From the NCBI GenBank assembly GCA_963697565.1, contig CAVOOM010000003.1:124001-188000 (forward strand): a stretch of 64,000 nucleotides of DNA. Direction: 5' to 3'. Within the stretch, counting starts at the first letter, position 1. Every line of letters begins with the position of its first letter. Source of the stretch: CAWFSE01 sp963697565. GTDB taxonomy: Bacteria > Actinomycetota > Actinomycetes > CAVWCF01. The notes below the pieces were generated by a model. It was not told the origin of the DNA, made no database searches, and saw only the letters and a program-made list of their open reading frames with translations. Positions 25,526 to 33,072 of this stretch are shown piece by piece. The position numbers were made by a program, and so were the translations under genes.

Positions 25526-25950
25526 GCCAGCCGGACGACCGCGAAGGCCTTGCCCAGCACCGTCTTGCCCTCGCTGGTGGCGGTGAGCTCGACGCGGACC
25601 TTCGAGTCCTCAAGCTTCTCGGCGACGGCGCCGGACACCTCGACCACCGCGCCCTTGTCGTCGTCGGGGACGACCACGGGACGGGTGAAGCGCACGCCGT
25701 ACTCGACGACCGCGCCCGGGTCGCCGCACCAGTCGGTGACCAGGCGGCCGGCCTCGGCCATGGTGAGCATGCCGTGGGCGATCACGTTGGGCAGGCCCAC
25801 TGCTGTCGCGATCCGCTCGTTCCAGTGGATGACGTTGAAGTCCCCGCTGGCCCCGGCGTACATCACCAGGTTGATCCGCTGGATCGGGTACGTCTTGGCG
25901 GGCAGCGCGGTGCCGACCTCGACCGCGTCGTACGCGATGGACGCCGCCAT
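25522..25950 (-). CDS. MaoC-family hot-dog dehydratase, HadB-like
   Basis: The 142-residue single hot-dog protein has the hydratase-2 motif YAGASGDFNVIHWNERIATA with the catalytic Asp and His, and LPNVIAHGMLTMAEAGRLV. In mycobacteria HadB pairs with HadA to dehydrate 3-hydroxyacyl-ACP in type II fatty-acid synthesis, and the genes lie at the same locus near rpmG, tRNA-Trp and secE. One base separates it from the HadA-like gene. Partner and substrate are inferred from synteny. Confidence 0.82.
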   Translation of the reverse strand: MAASIAYDAVEVGTALPAKTYPIQRINLVMYAGASGDFNVIHWNERIATAVGLPNVIAHGMLTMAEAGRLVTDWCGDPGAVVEYGVRFTRPVVVPDDDKGAVVEVSGAVAEKLEDSKVRVELTATSEGKTVLGKAFAVVRLA

Positions 25951-25951
25951 G

Positions 25952-26404
25952 TCAGGCCTCCCCTGCCGCGGTGCCGCGGCTCACGATCGTGGAGTAGCAG
26001 GTGACCACCGGCTCGCCGGCCTCGGTGGCGACGTCCTGCTTGGTGACCAGGATGTGGTTGCCCGCGGCGACCTTGAGGTCCTCGATCGAGACGGTCACCA
26101 CCAGGCGGTCGCCGGCCGTCACCGGGCGGGTGTAGACGAACCGCTGCTCGCCGTGCACGACCCGGCTGTAGTCGAGCCCGATCTCGGGGTCGAACATCGC
26201 CTGCGCGGAGGCCTTCATCGTCACCGTGAACGGGAAGGTCGGCGGCGCGATCACATCGGGGTGGCCGAGCGCGCGCGCGGCGGCCGGGTCGCGGTAGACG
26301 GGCGAGAAGTCGCCGATGGCGTCGGCGAACTCGCGGATCTTCTCCCGCCCCACCTCGTACGGCTCGCTCGGCGGGTACGAGCGGCCGACGACGTCGGGGT
26401 TCAC
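25952..26404 (-). CDS. FAS1-like/MaoC N-terminal dehydratase, HadA-like (UPF0336 type)
   Basis: From the GTG at 26404 (NPDVVGRSYPPSEPYEVGRE) the protein is 150 residues. It begins with the family N-terminus GRSYPPSEPYEVGREKIREF, has IGDFSPVYRDPAAARALGHP, then PPTFPFTV and VVHGEQRFVYTRPVTAGDRL. It lacks the catalytic DxxxxH of the HadB partner, as expected for a substrate-binding HadA subunit. Its start overlaps the FabG-like stop by 4 nt (GTGA), so the three genes are probably one translation-coupled unit. Confidence 0.82.
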   Translation of the reverse strand: MNPDVVGRSYPPSEPYEVGREKIREFADAIGDFSPVYRDPAAARALGHPDVIAPPTFPFTVTMKASAQAMFDPEIGLDYSRVVHGEQRFVYTRPVTAGDRLVVTVSIEDLKVAAGNHILVTKQDVATEAGEPVVTCYSTIVSRGTAAGEA

Positions 26405-27211
26405 ATCCCCGCCAGCTGGCCGCCGGTGACCGGGATGGTCACGCCGGAGATGAAGTCGGCGTCGGACGACACCAGGAACGCGTGGACGTTGGCGATGTCC
26501 TCGGGCTCGCCGAGCCGGCCGAGCGCGATGATCGCCAAGGACATCTGGCGCATCGCCTCGGGGATGCCGAGGTCGCTGCCCTCGCCCTTGGCCGCGGTGA
26601 GCCGGGTCTCGATGAAGCCCGGCGCCACCGCGTTGACGTTGATCCGGAACGGCCCGAGCTCGCGGGCGAGGGTCTTGGTGGTGGCGATGATCGCGCCCTT
26701 GGCGGCGGTGTAGTTGTACTGCCCGGGGTTGCCCATCAGCGCGGCCACCGACGAGGTGAACGTGATCTTGCGGTGGTACTTCACCTGGCCGTGCTCCTTC
26801 GAGCTCGGCCTTGGCGACCTCGCGCAGGTACGGCATCGCGGCCTGCGTCGTGTGGAACGCCGTCTTGAAGTTGATGTCGAAGACGAAGTCGAAGGTCGCG
26901 TCGTCCAGCGTGTGGAACATCTTGTCGCGGGTGATGCCCGCGTTGTTCACCACGATGTCGAGCTTGCCGAAGTGCTCGATGGCGGCGGCCACCATCTCCT
27001 GGGCGGCGGGCAGCTCGACGGTGTTGTGCAGGCTGACCTGGGCCTGCCCGCCGGCGGCGGTGATCAGCTCGGCGGTCTCGTGCGCGGGGTCGGCGTCGAC
27101 GTCGTTGACGACGACGTGCGCGCCGTCGGCGGCGAGCCGGACGGCGGTGGCCCGGCCGATGCCGCGCCCGGCCCCTGTGACGATGGCAACCCGGTCATCG
27201 AGGCGTCCCAC
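26401..27211 (-). CDS. FabG-like short-chain dehydrogenase/reductase (one extra base)
   Basis: This is a classical SDR of about 269 residues, probably a 3-oxoacyl-ACP/CoA reductase paired with the two downstream dehydratases. The N-terminal part has VAIVTGAGRGIGRATAVRLA, VVNNAGITRD and a conserved Asn. After a +1 shift near 26798-26799 the second part has the catalytic Ser and YxxxK (SSVAALMGNPGQYNYTAAKG) and the PGFIETRL loop. Removing one T restores a continuous protein. The GTG start at 27211 has AGGAGGA 8 nt upstream. Mycobacterial had loci lack this gene at the same spot. Confidence 0.82.
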
Positions 27212-27274
27212 GGCGTGTCCTCCTGCGGCTCGGCGATAGGCGGGCGGATGCCCTATCGCGACCGTAACGCAGCG

Positions 27275-27302
27275 AAGCCGCCCCCCGACGAGGGGGCGGC
27301 TT
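27275..27302 (-). terminator. Perfect hairpin after rpmG
   Basis: An 11-bp perfect stem (AAGCCGCCCCC / GGGGGCGGCTT) with a 6-nt loop lies 20 nt after the rpmG stop and upstream of the FabG-like gene. It is the clearest intrinsic terminator candidate here, although only two T residues close the stem. Confidence 0.7.
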
Positions 27303-27321
27303 CAGCGCGTACGCAGGTGGG

Positions 27322-27492
27322 CTAGCGGGTCTCGCGGTGCTCGGTGTGCCGGCCGCAGTTGGGGCAGAACTTCTGCAGCGCGATGCGGTCGGGGTCGTTG
27401 CGGCGGTTCTTCTTGGTGATGTAGTTGCGGTGCTTGCACTCCGCGCACGCCATGGTGATCTTGGGGCGGATGTCGCTCGACTTGGCGGCCAC
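27322..27492 (-). CDS. rpmG: 50S ribosomal protein L33
   Basis: The 56-residue protein starts at GTG 27492 (AAKSSDIRPKITMACAECKH). It contains two Cys pairs (CAEC and CPNC), so it is the zinc-binding form, and ends FCPNCGRHTEHRETR. Location next to had-type dehydratases and tRNA genes matches the mycobacterial rpmG2 locus. A promoter candidate lies 70-100 nt upstream. It is too short for many gene finders but fully conserved. Confidence 0.95.
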   Translation of the reverse strand: MAAKSSDIRPKITMACAECKHRNYITKKNRRNDPDRIALQKFCPNCGRHTEHRETR

Positions 27493-27559
27493 GGCCTGTG
27501 CCTTTCACGGGGGAGCATCACGCAGCGGCCGACTGGACCGAGCGCAGGACAACCTCGCC

Positions 27560-27590
27560 AGGGTACCCGGGCGAGCGAGGACCGGTCCAA
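27560..27590 (-). promoter_or_regulatory. Putative rpmG promoter
   Basis: On the minus strand TTGGAC (27585-27590) and TACCCT (27560-27565) are separated by 19 nt, about 70 nt upstream of the rpmG GTG. The -10 matches that proposed for rplJL and tRNA-Thr. Confidence 0.45.
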
Positions 27591-27617
27591 CTCGCGGTGA
27601 GGCGAGCGAACCGGCAG

Positions 27618-27694
27618 TGGTAGCGGAGGCCGGACTTGAACCGGCGACACAGCGATTATGAGCCGCTTGCTCTGCCAGGCTGAGCTACTCCGCC
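27618..27694 (-). tRNA. tRNA-Met (CAT anticodon, elongator type)
   Basis: The 77-nt minus-strand cloverleaf has acceptor GGCGGAG / CTCCGCT (first pair G-U), D-arm AGCTCAGCCTGGCAGAGC, anticodon loop CTCATAA and T-arm GGTTCAAGTCC, with encoded CCA. The paired first acceptor position and lack of three consecutive anticodon-stem G-C pairs argue for elongator rather than initiator. It is 30 nt downstream of tRNA-Thr and probably co-transcribed. Confidence 0.93.
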
Positions 27695-27724
27695 GTGGCG
27701 GCCGGCCCGTGCGGACCTGCCGTC

Positions 27725-27800
27725 TGGAGCCCCTTTACGGAATCGAACCGTAGACCTTCTCCTTACCATGGAGACGCTCTACCGACTGAGCTAAAGGGGC
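27725..27800 (-). tRNA. tRNA-Thr (GGT anticodon)
   Basis: The 76-nt minus-strand cloverleaf has acceptor GCCCCTT / AAGGGGC, D-arm AGCTCAGTCGGTAGAGC, anticodon GGT in ATGGTAA, T-arm GGTTCGATTCC, discriminator U and encoded CCA. Threonine identity follows from the anticodon. It precedes tRNA-Met on the same strand. Confidence 0.95.
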
Positions 27801-27834
27801 GTTGCTGATGCGTGCTGCCGGTATGTGCGCGATC

Positions 27835-27865
27835 AGGGTACACGGGGCCGCTCGGCCGGGTGAAA
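27835..27865 (-). promoter_or_regulatory. Putative tRNA-Thr/tRNA-Met promoter
   Basis: On the minus strand TTTCAC (27860-27865) and TACCCT (27835-27840) are 19 nt apart, 34 nt upstream of tRNA-Thr. The -35 region is close to the RBS of the divergent SDR gene. Confidence 0.45.
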
Positions 27866-27893
27866 TCGTCGAAACCGGGTGAGGATGGGGTGC

Positions 27894-28859
27894 ATGAGCA
27901 CCCCTTTGCTGCGCTCCGCCGACGACATCCCCGACCTCTCCGGGCAGGTCGCCCTCGTGACAGGGGCGAACTCCGGGCTGGGCCTGGTGACCGCCCGCGA
28001 GCTGGCCCGCCACGGCGCCCAGGTGGTGATGGCCTGCCGTGACACCGCCAAGGGCGAGGCCGCCCGGACGGCCCTGCTCGCCGACACCGGCGCGCCCGCC
28101 GAGCAGGTCGAGGTGCGGGCGCTGGACCTCGCCTCGCTGGAGTCGGTGCGCGGCTTCGCGGCCGGATGGCAGGGGCCGCTGGACGTCCTGGTGCTGAACG
28201 CGGGCGTGATGGCGCCCCCGAAGCGGCGCCCGACCGCCGACGGCTTCGAGCTGCAGTGGGGCACCAACCACCTGGGCCACTTCGCCCTGGCCGGGCTGCT
28301 CTGGCCCGTGCTCGTGGAGCGCGAGGGCCGCCCGCTGTCACACGCGCGGGTGGTGACGGTGTCGAGCGGCGCCCACAAGATGGGCCGGATCGACTTCGCC
28401 GACCTCAACCACGAGCAGTCGTACAAGGCGTGGCAGGCGTACGGGCAGTCGAAGCTGGCCAATCTGCTCTTCGCCCTCGAGCTCGACCGCCGCGCGACCG
28501 CCGCCGGAGCTCCGGTGGTGTCCGCGGCCGCGCACCCGGGGTACTCCTCGACCAACCTGCAGTTCGCCGGGCCGGCCATGGACGGCCGGGGCTTCATGAA
28601 GCCCGTGATGAGCGCGGCCAACCGCGTGATGGGGCAGTCGGACGCGCAAGGCGCGCTGCCGCAGCTGGCCGCGGCCACCCTGGACGAGGTGCCCGGCGGG
28701 GCGTACGTCGGGCCGGGCGGGTTCATGGAGTCGCGCGGGCTGCCCGTCTTCGTCCATCCCAGCGCGGCCGCCCGCGACGCGGTCGACGCGCGCCGGCTGT
28801 GGGCGGAGTCCGAGCGGCTGACCGGCGTGCGCTGGCTGTCCGACGGCGCGGCCGGCTGA
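27894..28859 (+). CDS. SDR-family oxidoreductase, retinol-dehydrogenase/WW-domain-oxidoreductase type
   Basis: The 321-residue NAD(P)-dependent enzyme has the Rossmann motif VALVTGANSGLGLVTARELA, LNAGVMAPPKRRPTADGFEL, NHLGHFALAGLLWP, and catalytic Ser with YxxxK seen as VSSGAHK and YGQSKLANLLFALELD. These match the short-chain subfamily that acts on retinol-like or protochlorophyllide-like substrates; the real substrate is unknown. The ATG at 27894 is preferred over two upstream in-frame ATGs that lack spacing to a ribosome-binding site. The frame is intact. Confidence 0.85.
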   Translation: MSTPLLRSADDIPDLSGQVALVTGANSGLGLVTARELARHGAQVVMACRDTAKGEAARTALLADTGAPAEQVEVRALDLASLESVRGFAAGWQGPLDVLVLNAGVMAPPKRRPTADGFELQWGTNHLGHFALAGLLWPVLVEREGRPLSHARVVTVSSGAHKMGRIDFADLNHEQSYKAWQAYGQSKLANLLFALELDRRATAAGAPVVSAAAHPGYSSTNLQFAGPAMDGRGFMKPVMSAANRVMGQSDAQGALPQLAAATLDEVPGGAYVGPGGFMESRGLPVFVHPSAAARDAVDARRLWAESERLTGVRWLSDGAAG

Positions 28860-28883
28860 GCCCGTCGACGCCCCGCAAACGGC

Positions 28884-28912
28884 GAGGACCCCCGCTCATC
28901 GCGGGGGCCCTC
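28884..28912. terminator. Bidirectional hairpin between SDR gene and tRNA-Tyr
   Basis: GAGG-A-CCCCCGC pairs with GCGGGGG-C-CCTC around a 5-nt loop (7 bp plus 4 bp with one mismatch). It lies 24 nt after the SDR stop and just beyond the 3' end of tRNA-Tyr on the opposite strand, so it can end both transcripts. Confidence 0.65.
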
Positions 28913-28918
28913 ATCGGG

Positions 28919-29000
28919 TGGCAGGTGAAGGATTCGAACCTTCGAAGGCTCAGCCGACGGATTTACAGTCCGCTCCCATTGGCCGCTCGGGCAACCTGCC
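28919..29000 (-). tRNA. tRNA-Tyr (GTA anticodon)
   Basis: The 82-nt class II tRNA on the minus strand has acceptor GGCAGGT / ACCTGCC, anticodon GTA in CTGTAAA, a long variable arm and T-arm GGTTCGAATCC, with discriminator A. The 3' CCA is not encoded (CCC follows). A TATCCT -10 at 29027-29032 lies about 27 nt upstream with TTCTCC 18 nt further, a likely promoter. Confidence 0.95.
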
Positions 29001-29089
29001 GTACGCCAGCGTGCGGGCGCGGTGGAAGGATAACCGAGCCGATCCCGGCGGGAGAAACCCCGCCCCGCCCCGACCGAAGGACAATCGCC

Positions 29090-29579
29090 GTGGCTGACTC
29101 CTCGTTCGACATCGTGAGCAAGGTCGACCGCCAGGAGGTCGACAACGCGCTGAACCAGGCCGCCAAGGAGGTCTCCCAGCGCTACGACTTCAAGAACGTC
29201 GGGCGCCTCGATCGAGTGGTCCGGCGAGTCGATCGTCATCAAGGCCAACTCCGAGGAGCGGGCGCTGGCGGTGCTCGACGTGTTCAAGGAGAAGCTGATC
29301 AAGCGCTCGATCTCGCTCAAGTCGCTCGACGCCGGCGAGCCGAAGGCCTCCGGCAAGGAGTTCGTGCTCACGTCCTCGATCAAGCAGGGGATCACCCAGG
29401 AGCAGGCCAAGAAGCTCGGCAAGCTGATCCGCGACGAGGGGCCGAAGAACGCCAAGGTCCAGATCATCGGCGAGGAGCTGCGGGTCACCAGCAAGAGCCG
29501 CGACGACCTGCAGGCCGTGATCGCCCTGGTCAAGGGCGCCGACCTCGACTTCGCGGCGCAGTTCACCAACTACCGGTAG
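29090..29579 (+). CDS. YajQ-family nucleotide-binding protein (one extra base)
   Basis: YajQ proteins bind nucleotides or tRNA, and some bind cyclic di-GMP. The protein is 162 residues from GTG 29090, starting ADSSFDIVSKVDRQEVDNAL, with KEVSQRYDFKN, then after a +1 shift at about 29201-29204 SIEWSGESIVIKANSEERAL and VTSKSRDDLQAVIALVKG. Removing one G restores the family-length protein ending QFTNYR. Its last 17 nt overlap the convergent ferredoxin-like gene. Confidence 0.9.
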
Positions 29580-29943
29580 GGCCGCCCGCGTCGCCGGCCG
29601 GGGCGGGAAGCCAGCCCGCGAGGCGGTCCTTCTCGTGGACGAGGTCGCGCACGTCGAAGGCGGCGTAGTCGTGGTCGGGGGCCCAGTGCAGGGCGTCGAA
29701 CGGGCACACCTCGATGCAGATCCCGCACCACAGGCACAGCGCGTAGTCGATCGCGAAGCGGTCGAGCACCTGGCGCTGCCGGGGCCGGGCCGACCCCTCG
29801 ACCGCGTACGCCTCGGTGTGCGACGTGATGTGGATGCACCAGTCGGGGCACTCGCGGGCGCACACCATGCACGAGGTGCAGGCGTCGGGGTCGAGCGCGA
29901 TCACCCCGCGCGATCGGGTCGGCAGCACCGGCTCGGCAGGCAC
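29563..29943 (-). CDS. NuoI-like 2[4Fe-4S] ferredoxin subunit (orphan copy)
   Basis: The 126-residue protein carries two complete 4Fe-4S motifs, CTSCMVCARECPDWC and CLWCGICIEVCPFDALHWAP, as in NuoI/HyfH-type subunits that pass electrons along complex-I-like peripheral arms. It is shorter than the true NuoI at 43479-44084 (201 residues) and clearly a different gene. It starts at GTG 29943. It follows the NuoC-like and NuoB-like genes in one minus-strand unit. Role in a ferredoxin-linked complex is inferred. Confidence 0.8.
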   Translation of the reverse strand: MPAEPVLPTRSRGVIALDPDACTSCMVCARECPDWCIHITSHTEAYAVEGSARPRQRQVLDRFAIDYALCLWCGICIEVCPFDALHWAPDHDYAAFDVRDLVHEKDRLAGWLPAPAGDAGGPTGSW

Positions 29944-29970
29944 CGTCGTCGAGGGCCGGGCGGTCGCCGC

Positions 29971-30516
29971 TCACGGCGGAGCCGCCGGCAGACCAGGCGG
30001 GCGGCGGCGGCCGGGAGTCGACGAGCCCGGCTCGATCGCGCCGGGCCACGGCCGCTCCGCGCGGGCGGCGAGGCCGAAGTCCTTGCGCAGCGGCCGGCCG
30101 TCGAACCCGGCGGGCAGCAGCAGGGGCTCGTTGGAGGCCGCGCCCTCGAAGTGGACCCCGAACATCTCGGCGGTCTCGCGCTCGTGCCAGCCGGCGCCGG
30201 CCCAGACCCCGGTGGCCGTCGCGGCGCGCAGGCCGTCGGCCGGAAGCAGGGTGCGCACGAGCACACCGCCGTGGTCGGCCGCCGACTGGGCGCGGCAGAC
30301 CAGGCGAATCCCCGGCTCGGGGCGGTCCATCTCATCGACGGCCGACAGCCAGTCGAACCAGTCGAGGCCGCACGCCTCGCGCAGCCGGCCGAGCGCCTCG
30401 GCCCACACGCCCGGCGGGACGTCGGCCACGGTCGACCCGAACTCCTCGGACACCGAGGCCCCCAGCCCCGACAGGGCGGCCTCGACGCGCGCGGCGGCGG
30501 TCATGCCGTCAGTCAT
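29971..30516 (-). CDS. NuoC-like 30-kDa subunit (orphan copy)
   Basis: The 181-residue protein has the 30-kDa-subunit signature GWHERETAEMFGVHFEGAAS and a preceding DWFDWLSAVDEMDRPEPGIR region, both typical of NuoC/HycE-N domains that shape the quinone or hydrogenase module. It differs strongly from the NuoC at 51480-52250. The ATG at 30516 overlaps the NuoB-like stop by 8 nt. No NuoD partner is visible in this trio. Confidence 0.78.
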   Translation of the reverse strand: MTDGMTAAARVEAALSGLGASVSEEFGSTVADVPPGVWAEALGRLREACGLDWFDWLSAVDEMDRPEPGIRLVCRAQSAADHGGVLVRTLLPADGLRAATATGVWAGAGWHERETAEMFGVHFEGAASNEPLLLPAGFDGRPLRKDFGLAARAERPWPGAIEPGSSTPGRRRPPGLPAAPP

Positions 30517-31027
30517 CGCGCGCACCCTCGGCGGCGAGCCGGTCGCGCAGCAGGGCCAGCCCGTCCAGCAGCGCCTGCGGCCGAGGGGGGCACCCCGGGA
30601 CGTACACGTCGACCGGGAAGAGCCGGTCGACCCCCTGCACCACGGCGTAGGAGTCCCAGTACGGCCCGCCGGAGTTGCTGCAGGCCCCGAACGACAGCAC
30701 GTAGCGCGGCTCGGGCAGCGCCTCGTACGCCCGGCGCAGGTCGTCGGCCATGGCCGTGGTGACCGTGCCCGACACGACCAGCACATGCGCGCCCTCCCCC
30801 GGCTCCCCGGTTTGCGGTGGCAGGGGGTGGAACTCGTTGCCGTGCCACCGCAAACCGGGGGAGGCGGCGGGGGGGAAGGCGGCGCCGAACTCGACCGCGC
30901 AGCAGGCCAGCCCCAGGTTGACCAGGCTGACCACCGCGAACGGGCCCCAGGAGAACGCAGCAGGCATCGGCTGGGGCGGCGGGAAGGCCAACGGCAGCCT
31001 GGTCGAGCCCGCGGGTGCGGCGTCCAC
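30509..31027 (-). CDS. NuoB-like 4Fe-4S subunit (orphan copy)
   Basis: The 172-residue protein keeps the N2-cluster ligands of NuoB-family proteins: tandem Cys in GLACCAVEFG, Cys in SFGACSNSGGPYWDSYAVVQ, and Cys in YVPGCPPRPQ. The loop between the Cys pair and VVSGTVTTAM is not conserved and is encoded by an 18-bp inverted repeat. The GTG start at 31027 lies 7 nt after a TAAGGT box, so it is probably leaderless. It is divergent from korA. A distinct, full-length NuoB is at 52247-52801. Confidence 0.8.
   Translation of the reverse strand: MDAAPAGSTRLPLAFPPPQPMPAAFSWGPFAVVSLVNLGLACCAVEFGAAFPPAASPGLRWHGNEFHPLPPQTGEPGEGAHVLVVSGTVTTAMADDLRRAYEALPEPRYVLSFGACSNSGGPYWDSYAVVQGVDRLFPVDVYVPGCPPRPQALLDGLALLRDRLAAEGARDD
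30803..30858. repeat. 18-bp perfect inverted repeat inside the NuoB-like gene
   Basis: CCCCGGTTTGCGGTGGCA (30803-30820) and its exact complement (30841-30858) flank a 20-nt loop. The repeat lies wholly within the coding frame and encodes the unconserved segment LRWHGNEFHPLPPQTGEPGE. I found no second copy in this window. Confidence 0.75.
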
Positions 31028-31034
31028 CCGGCCG

Positions 31035-31040
31035 ACCTTA
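31035..31040 (-). promoter_or_regulatory. Leaderless -10 for the NuoB-like trio
   Basis: TAAGGT on the minus strand is followed by 7 nt and then the GTG of the NuoB-like gene. No Shine-Dalgarno is present. This spacing is typical of actinobacterial leaderless genes. Confidence 0.5.
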
Positions 31041-31110
31041 GACCGGCTGCCGGGCCGTCCGCCCCGGCGTGGCGGCCGTTCCGCAGGCGGATCGGCCCCT
31101 CACGGGCGTA

Positions 31111-31180
31111 CGGTCGGCAGAAGGGGTCTTCCGAGGCCCTCGGCTGCCGACCGGCAGGGTAGGTTTGGAACGGCGTTCCA
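31111..31180 (+). promoter_or_regulatory. korAB promoter with two inverted-repeat operator candidates
   Basis: A TAGGTT -10 candidate lies at 31160-31165. Directly after it is a 15-bp palindrome TGGAACGGCGTTCCA (31166-31180, 7-1-7), the size and position of a TetR- or GntR-type operator over the transcription start. Upstream, CGGTCGGCAG (31111-31120) and its exact complement (31144-31153) form a 10-bp inverted repeat spanning the -35 region. This arrangement suggests repression of korAB; the regulator is not in the window. Confidence 0.5.
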
Positions 31181-31226
31181 CTGAGTGGGCGCCAGGCGCA
31201 TCTGGTCGAACGAGAAGGTGGCACGC

Positions 31227-33072
31227 GTGGCCAAGCAGGTGGTCCAGCTCGATCGAGTGGTCATCCGATTCGCCGGCGACTCCGGCGACGGCATGCAGCT
31301 CACCGGCGACCGGTTCATGTCCGAGACCGCGTCCTTCGGCAACGACCTGTCGACGCTGCCGGACTTCCCCGCCGAGATCCGCGCCCCAGCGGGCACCCTC
31401 GCCGGCGTCAGCGCCTTCCAGCTGCACTTCGCCGACCACGACATCACGACGCCGGGCGACGCGCCCAGCGTGCTGGTGGCGATGAACCCCGCGGCGCTCA
31501 AGGCCAACGTCAAGGACCTCCCCCGCGGCGCGGACATCATCGTCAACACCGACGAGTTCACCCCGCGCAACCTGACCAAGGTCGGGTACGCCGCCAACCC
31601 GCTCGAGGACGGCTCGCTCGACGCGTACGCCCTGCACCCGATCGCGCTGACCTCGATGACCGTCGAGGCGCTGAAGTCCTTCGAGATCAGCAAGAAGGAC
31701 GCCGAGCGCGCCAAGAACATGTTCGCGCTCGGCCTGCTGTGCTGGCTCTACCACCGGCCGATCGAGAGCACGCTGGCGTTCCTCAAGGCGAAGTTCGCCA
31801 AGAAGCCCGACATCATGCAGGCCAACGTCGCCGCCTTCCAGGCCGGCTGGTCCTTCGGCGAGACGACCGAGGACTTCTCCGTCTCGTACGAGATCAAGCC
31901 GGCCGAGCAGTCGCCCGGCACCTACCGCAACATCACCGGCAACCTCGCGGTGGCGTACGGGCTGATCGCGGCTGGCCAGCTCAGCGGCCTCGACGTCTTC
32001 CTCGGCTCGTACCCGATCACGCCGGCCTCCGACATCCTGCACGAGCTCAGCAAGCACAAGCGGTTCGGCGTGCGCACCGTGCAGGCCGAGGACGAGATCG
32101 CGGGCATCGGCGCGGCGCTCGGCGCGTCATTCGGCGGCGCGCTCGGCATCACGACGACCTCCGGCCCCGGCGTCGCGCTGAAGTCCGAGACGATCGGCCT
32201 GGCGGTGTCGATGGAGCTGCCGCTGCTCATCGTCGACATCCAGCGCGGGGGCCCCTCGACCGGCCTGCCGACCAAGACCGAGCAGTCCGACCTGCTGCAG
32301 GCGATGTTCGGCCGCAACGGCGAGGCACCCGTTCCCATCGTCGCGCCGCGCTCCCCGTCGGACTGCTTCCACGCCGCGATCGAGGCGGCGCGGATCGCGC
32401 TGAAGTACCGCACGCCGGTCTTCCTGCTCTCCGACGGCTACCTGGCCAACGGCTCCGAGCCGTGGCTGATCCCGGCGGTCGACGAGCTGCCGGACCTGCG
32501 CGTGGCCTTCGCCACCGAGCCCAACCACGACGGCGAGTACTGGCCGTACCTGCGCGACCCCGAGACGCTGGCCCGCCCCTGGGCGATCCCCGGGACCCCT
32601 GGGCTCGAGCACCGCATCGGCGGCATCGAGAAGGCCGACGGCACCGGCGCGATCTCCTACGACGCCGCACAACCACGACCTGATGGTCCGCACGCGGCAG
32701 GCCAAGGTCGACGGCATCGCCCGCGATATCGAGCCGCTCGAGGTCGACGACCCCAGCGGCAAGGCGCGCGTGCTCGTGCTCGGCTGGGGCTCGACGTACG
32801 GCCCGGTCAGCGCGGGCTGCGAACGGGTCCGCCGCAAGGGCCTGGAGGTCGCGCACGCCCACCTGCGGCACCTCAACCCGTTCCCCGCCAACACCGGCGA
32901 GGTGCTCGCGCGCTACGACAAGGTGCTCGTCCCGGAGATGAACCTCGGCCAGCTGAACCTGCTGCTCCGCGCCAAGTACCTCGTCGACACCATCGGCTAC
33001 AACCAGGTCCGCGGCCTGCCGTTCAAGGCGCAGGAACTCGCGGAGGTCATCGAGGACGTGATCACGTCATGA
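31227..33072 (+). CDS. korA: 2-oxoacid:ferredoxin oxidoreductase, fused gamma-alpha subunit KorA (one extra base)
   Basis: KorA with KorB oxidatively decarboxylates 2-oxoglutarate, or another 2-oxoacid, to the acyl-CoA and reduces ferredoxin. The 614-residue protein begins at GTG 31227. It has the gamma domain (VVIRFAGDSGDGMQLTGDRF) and the alpha domain (YPITPASDILHELSKHKRFG, VQAEDEIAGIGAALGASFGG, RGGPSTGLPTKTEQSDLLQA). A +1 insertion near 32668-32670 breaks the conserved NHDLMVR region; after it the frame resumes to the normal C-terminus. Its stop overlaps korB by ATGA. Confidence 0.93.

Noticed and set aside
25952..27211. Apparent fusion of an SDR N-terminus with a MaoC dehydratase
   Set aside because: After the insertion at about 26798 the frame translates Arg/Pro-rich nonsense before entering the HadA-like gene in frame. 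The real SDR C-terminus with the catalytic YxxxK is in the other frame.
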